This document shows, in pieces, positions 13,999 through 16,142 of a stretch of DNA of 16,142 bases. Each line of letters opens with the position of its first letter. The first letter of the stretch is position 1. The position numbers were made by a program, and so were the translations under genes. The stretch is from contig CAKUVB010000019.1 in NCBI GenBank assembly GCA_934693215.1, positions 1 to 16,142 of the forward strand, read 5' to 3'. The notes beneath the pieces were generated by a model, which saw nothing but the letters and a program-made list of their open reading frames with translations, did no database searches and was not told where the DNA came from. The stretch is from an uncultured Candidatus Melainabacteria bacterium (GTDB taxonomy: Bacteria; Cyanobacteriota; Vampirovibrionia; Gastranaerophilales; Gastranaerophilaceae).

Positions 13999-14002
13999 TT
14001 GT
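13906..14002 (+). repeat. Direct repeat, distal copy
   Basis: Second copy of the 97-bp repeat that starts at 13485: 95 of 97 positions are identical, offset 421 bp. Its left boundary falls at the last codon of the XRE gene. Its right boundary is 2 bp before the terminator hairpin. Confidence 0.97.
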
Positions 14003-14003
14003 G

Positions 14004-14041
14004 GATAAAGATATAAAATTTTAAGCAACTTTATCTTTTTT
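14004..14041 (+). terminator. Probable intrinsic terminator of the efflux operon / XRE gene
   Basis: GATAAAG (14004-14010) pairs with CTTTATC (14029-14035) across an 18-nt loop and is followed by TTTTTT (14036-14041). The stem is AT-rich and the loop long, so it is weak by sequence, but the position is apt. The 3' arm overlaps the last codons of the convergent gene that ends at 14021. Confidence 0.5.
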
Positions 14042-14815
14042 ATCCGTCTTATCTTTGGAATTTTGAACACCATTAATTATTTTACTACCAATAACCGTAG
14101 CTTGAATTCCATCATCGCTATGTTGTATCAGGGCATTTTTTATTTGTTGCAGAGTTAAACTTTCATTCATATAAAGATTAGGTGTCTCTTTTATAAAATC
14201 TGCTCTAACAAATCTTTTCTTTGAGAATAATCTTTCTAGCTTAAATATATACCAATCATTGGCGGGTTTCATCAGAGCTTTTGCTCCAAGTATTGTCATT
14301 AAAATATCTTCACCAACATTAATTGTAGATGCTCCCATTTCTCTAGCTTGTTTTTTTGCATCTTCAACACTTGTTGCATTTTGATAATTATTATATGCTT
14401 TTATTCCGTTTTTGACATCTTTAAAGAGTTCAATTCCGCCAGTTATTAGTGATATGCCACCAAGAACACCTGCGACTAAAGGAAAATATGCAGCTGCTCC
14501 TATTGTGCCGGCAATTGCAACTGTTGCTCCTATAGGGTGTTTTTTAAACATAGAAAGTAAATTGTTGCCCTGTCGTTTTATATTATCCCACATTCCGCTA
14601 AAATATTCGGAGAAAAATCCTCCTGTTGAAATCTTTTTATCATTAGAAGTCGGGGGTTTTGGGGTTGTAGTTGATTTATACGTATCAGTTTTTTGTGTTT
14701 TTGAATTTGACTCAAAAACATTAATTTCATCATTATTATTTTTGTGTACCGTACGAGTATACGGAGTCGTATCTGTACTGACCGAATAACTTCGTACAGG
14801 TATTTTTTCAACCAT
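14021..14815 (-). CDS. Hypothetical protein with hydrophobic central segment, 264 aa
   Basis: Unrecognised. AGGGA lies about 8 nt before the ATG at 14815. Residues 1-65 are Ser/Thr/Asn/Lys-rich and probably disordered (KSTTTPKPPTSNDKK). Residues 66-93 are mixed (FFSEYFSGMWDNIKRQ). Residues about 94-128 form a glycine/alanine-rich hydrophobic stretch (GATVAIAGTIGAAAY and GVLGGISLITGG) that could be a membrane hairpin. About 130-185 are amphipathic helices, and the C-terminus is very basic (KDKTDKKDKVA). There is no signal peptide and no cysteine. The glycine-rich helical hairpin flanked by charged helices resembles membrane-inserting effector or pore-type proteins in general character only; no family is claimed. 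It is convergent with the efflux operon and divergent from the sigma-28-driven gene on its other side. Confidence 0.75.
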   Translation of the reverse strand: MVEKIPVRSYSVSTDTTPYTRTVHKNNNDEINVFESNSKTQKTDTYKSTTTPKPPTSNDKKISTGGFFSEYFSGMWDNIKRQGNNLLSMFKKHPIGATVAIAGTIGAAAYFPLVAGVLGGISLITGGIELFKDVKNGIKAYNNYQNATSVEDAKKQAREMGASTINVGEDILMTILGAKALMKPANDWYIFKLERLFSKKRFVRADFIKETPNLYMNESLTLQQIKNALIQHSDDGIQATVIGSKIINGVQNSKDKTDKKDKVA

Positions 14816-14990
14816 AATAATTCCCTTTTTGCAATCCTTATTATTAATAAGTAATTTTGTATTAAAAAATTGCTTAGATTATTACGCAATGTTAATTTGG
14901 CTTTATGTTGCATAAATAATTTAGATAAACGTACTAATAGAACAAAAATAAAATTTACGTAAAGAATTGTAAAGAAATCTCCTAATTTTC

Positions 14991-15017
14991 TAAAGATTTA
15001 TAAAAAAAAGCCGATAA
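14991..15017 (+). promoter_or_regulatory. Consensus sigma-28 (FliA) promoter
   Basis: TAAAGATT (14991-14998), 11 bp, then GCCGATAA (15010-15017). The -10 element matches the FliA consensus at all eight positions and the TAAA-N15-GCCGATAA spacing is exact. It lies 33 bp before the ATG at 15051. It is stronger by consensus than the flagellin promoter in this window. The rest of the 14816-15050 spacer shows nothing else definite. Confidence 0.92.
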
Positions 15018-15050
15018 ATAGAATATTAGGAAACCGAAAAAGGGGTAAAA

Positions 15051-16142
15051 ATGGGTTTAGCTACATCACAAGTTAGATTATTGGCATTAACATCACGTAA
15101 AGCTGATGTTGAAATGCAAATACAGCTTAACTCTAAACGTAAGACAATGCTTACGAGAGAGTCTACAGAGTTGGCTAAGCTTTATTATGCAAAACTCCAA
15201 AACAGTAAAATACAATATGCTACTACTAACGGTAATAAAGATGTTACTTATGACTATTTGATGGCTCAAGATTCAGGTACTTTCTTTGATCAAGTTGTAT
15301 CACCAACATCAAATTCCGGTGTAGATGTAAAGACATCTTCAAATATGATTTTAACAGATAATTATGGTCGAGTAATCCTAAGTAGACCTATGTTGGAAAT
15401 TGTTCTTGATACATTGAAAGATGAAGGACAAAATTCTACTCAGAACGCTAGAACAGTTGAAACATTGACTATTGATGCTATGAAGCATTTGTTATCAGGT
15501 ATGTTATCAAAGGGTTCTAAGAATGCCGCAGCTATTGGAGAAGTATTTAATTCTTTATATGAAGGAAAAGCTTTTAAAACTGATCCAGACGATGTACACG
15601 AAGCTCCGTCACCTTCTGCATACAAACAAGGTGAAGACGTTTTGAAATTCCTTTATGAAAACGGTATTAAAGATGGCGGTTCAATTTGGAAAAAAGATGG
15701 TGTTTATTATTCAAATTATAAATGTGCTGATGCAGATAAAATAACTCCTGAAAAAGGTACTTTTTATATTGCAAGAAATGTCAAAGATCATACTTTTGTT
15801 TCAGGAGATAATGATGGACAAGGTGCTATGTATTGGAACACTGGTGGTAAAGAATTTGTTCCAAAATTGAATAAAACTTATGCAAGTCAAATGGTAAGTA
15901 TGTTTAAGTATTATGGTGCAATATTTGCAGCTGCATTTAATGGTTTCAAATCAAATGGAAAGGACGAAACTATATACAATTTCAACGTAGCCGCAAATGT
16001 TAAACAAACAACTACTCAAGATGCTAATAAAAAAAGTAAGAGATCATTTGAAATAATAGATAACAATACATTTACAACAGCTTCAAATTCAGAAAATTTG
16101 CAAGCAGGTTTGAAATCAGGTCTTTATCAACTTGTAAATGTT
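15051..16142 (+). CDS. Large protein of unknown function in the sigma-28 regulon (3' end beyond window)
   Basis: An open frame of 364 codons without a stop runs to the window edge, from an ATG at 15051 preceded by AGGGG 5 nt upstream. The product starts MGLATSQVRLLALTSRKADV, with a helical N-terminal region (about 1-50, rich in Arg/Lys/Gln) and no signal peptide, as is usual for substrates of the flagellar export apparatus. The middle is mixed and soluble, with DNYGRVILSRPMLEIVLDTL (102-121) and a Gly/Asp/Lys-rich part near 205-270. A more hydrophobic helix lies near 292-304 (YYGAIFAAAFNGF). No catalytic motif or known flagellar domain is recognised. The perfect FliA promoter means it is probably made together with flagellin. 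It could be a secreted or filament-associated protein, but that is inference. Confidence 0.85.
   Translation, partial: MGLATSQVRLLALTSRKADVEMQIQLNSKRKTMLTRESTELAKLYYAKLQNSKIQYATTNGNKDVTYDYLMAQDSGTFFDQVVSPTSNSGVDVKTSSNMILTDNYGRVILSRPMLEIVLDTLKDEGQNSTQNARTVETLTIDAMKHLLSGMLSKGSKNAAAIGEVFNSLYEGKAFKTDPDDVHEAPSPSAYKQGEDVLKFLYENGIKDGGSIWKKDGVYYSNYKCADADKITPEKGTFYIARNVKDHTFVSGDNDGQGAMYWNTGGKEFVPKLNKTYASQMVSMFKYYGAIFAAAFNGFKSNGKDETIYNFNVAANVKQTTTQDANKKSKRSFEIIDNNTFTTASNSENLQAGLKSGLYQLVNV

Larger units (their letters stand above)
13582..14002 (+). mobile_element. Candidate 421-bp insertion carrying an XRE gene and a gene-end copy
   Basis: The block consists of a 324-bp unique region (13582-13905) with the XRE gene, followed by the second 97-bp copy of the adaptor gene end. 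The operon's probable terminator lies just after the distal copy, as expected if the distal copy is the original gene end and the block from 13485 to 13905 was inserted with its own replacement end. No integrase, transposase or terminal inverted repeat is visible. The mechanism is unknown, and duplication within one genome or a metagenome assembly artefact remain possible. Confidence 0.45.

Noticed and set aside
14578..14913. 111-codon minus-strand frame overlapping the start of the 264-aa gene
   Set aside because: It lies in a different frame over the coding region of a gene with a better ribosome binding site and composition; its Leu/Arg/Ile-rich content is a shadow effect.

Overview
The window is AT-rich and gene-dense, with strong Shine-Dalgarno sites, bacterial flagellin and RND-efflux genes, and gene starts mostly at ATG. 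The combination of an AT-rich genome, a motile late-flagellar regulon, small hypothetical proteins with low-complexity N-termini and secreted TPR proteins suggests a gut-type non-photosynthetic cyanobacterial relative (Vampirovibrionia / Gastranaerophilales, 'Melainabacteria'). That placement is inference from gene style, not proven by a marker gene here.

Layout. Positions 1-77 (minus) hold a complete tRNA-Pro(UGG). It is preceded by a short, more GC-rich structured stretch (about 90-180). From 4226 down to 285 runs a co-directional minus-strand cluster: a histidine-phosphatase-fold protein with most of its catalytic residues replaced, a divergent prephenate dehydratase (pheA), two secreted TPR proteins that look like tandem paralogues, a small membrane protein (86 aa) and a 56-aa gene with a good ribosome binding site. 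A TATAAT promoter drives the head of this cluster.

From 4424 rightwards there is a flagellin gene under a clear sigma-28 (FliA) promoter, a 99-aa protein with its own intrinsic terminator and a possible sigma-28-like element, and a 213-aa protein of unknown role. The 213-aa gene meets a LysR regulator tail to tail, with overlapping stop codons. The LysR gene is divergent from a three-gene, translationally coupled RND efflux operon (outer membrane channel, inner membrane pump, periplasmic adaptor). An 11-bp inverted repeat between them is a likely LysR operator.

The most unusual structure is at the end of the efflux operon. The last 97 bp of the adaptor gene are present twice, at 13485-13581 and 13906-14002, with only two differences, both synonymous. 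Between the copies lies a small XRE-type regulator gene with a leaderless-looking promoter. The arrangement looks like a 421-bp cassette that entered the 3' end of the adaptor gene and restored the reading frame end it displaced. The operon terminator lies after the distal copy.

The right edge carries a minus-strand 264-aa protein with a hydrophobic central hairpin and, divergently, a large gene running off the window (15051 onward). That gene has an exact match to the sigma-28 consensus, TAAA-N15-GCCGATAA. It is therefore predicted to be co-expressed with the flagellin although it is not recognisable as a standard flagellar part.
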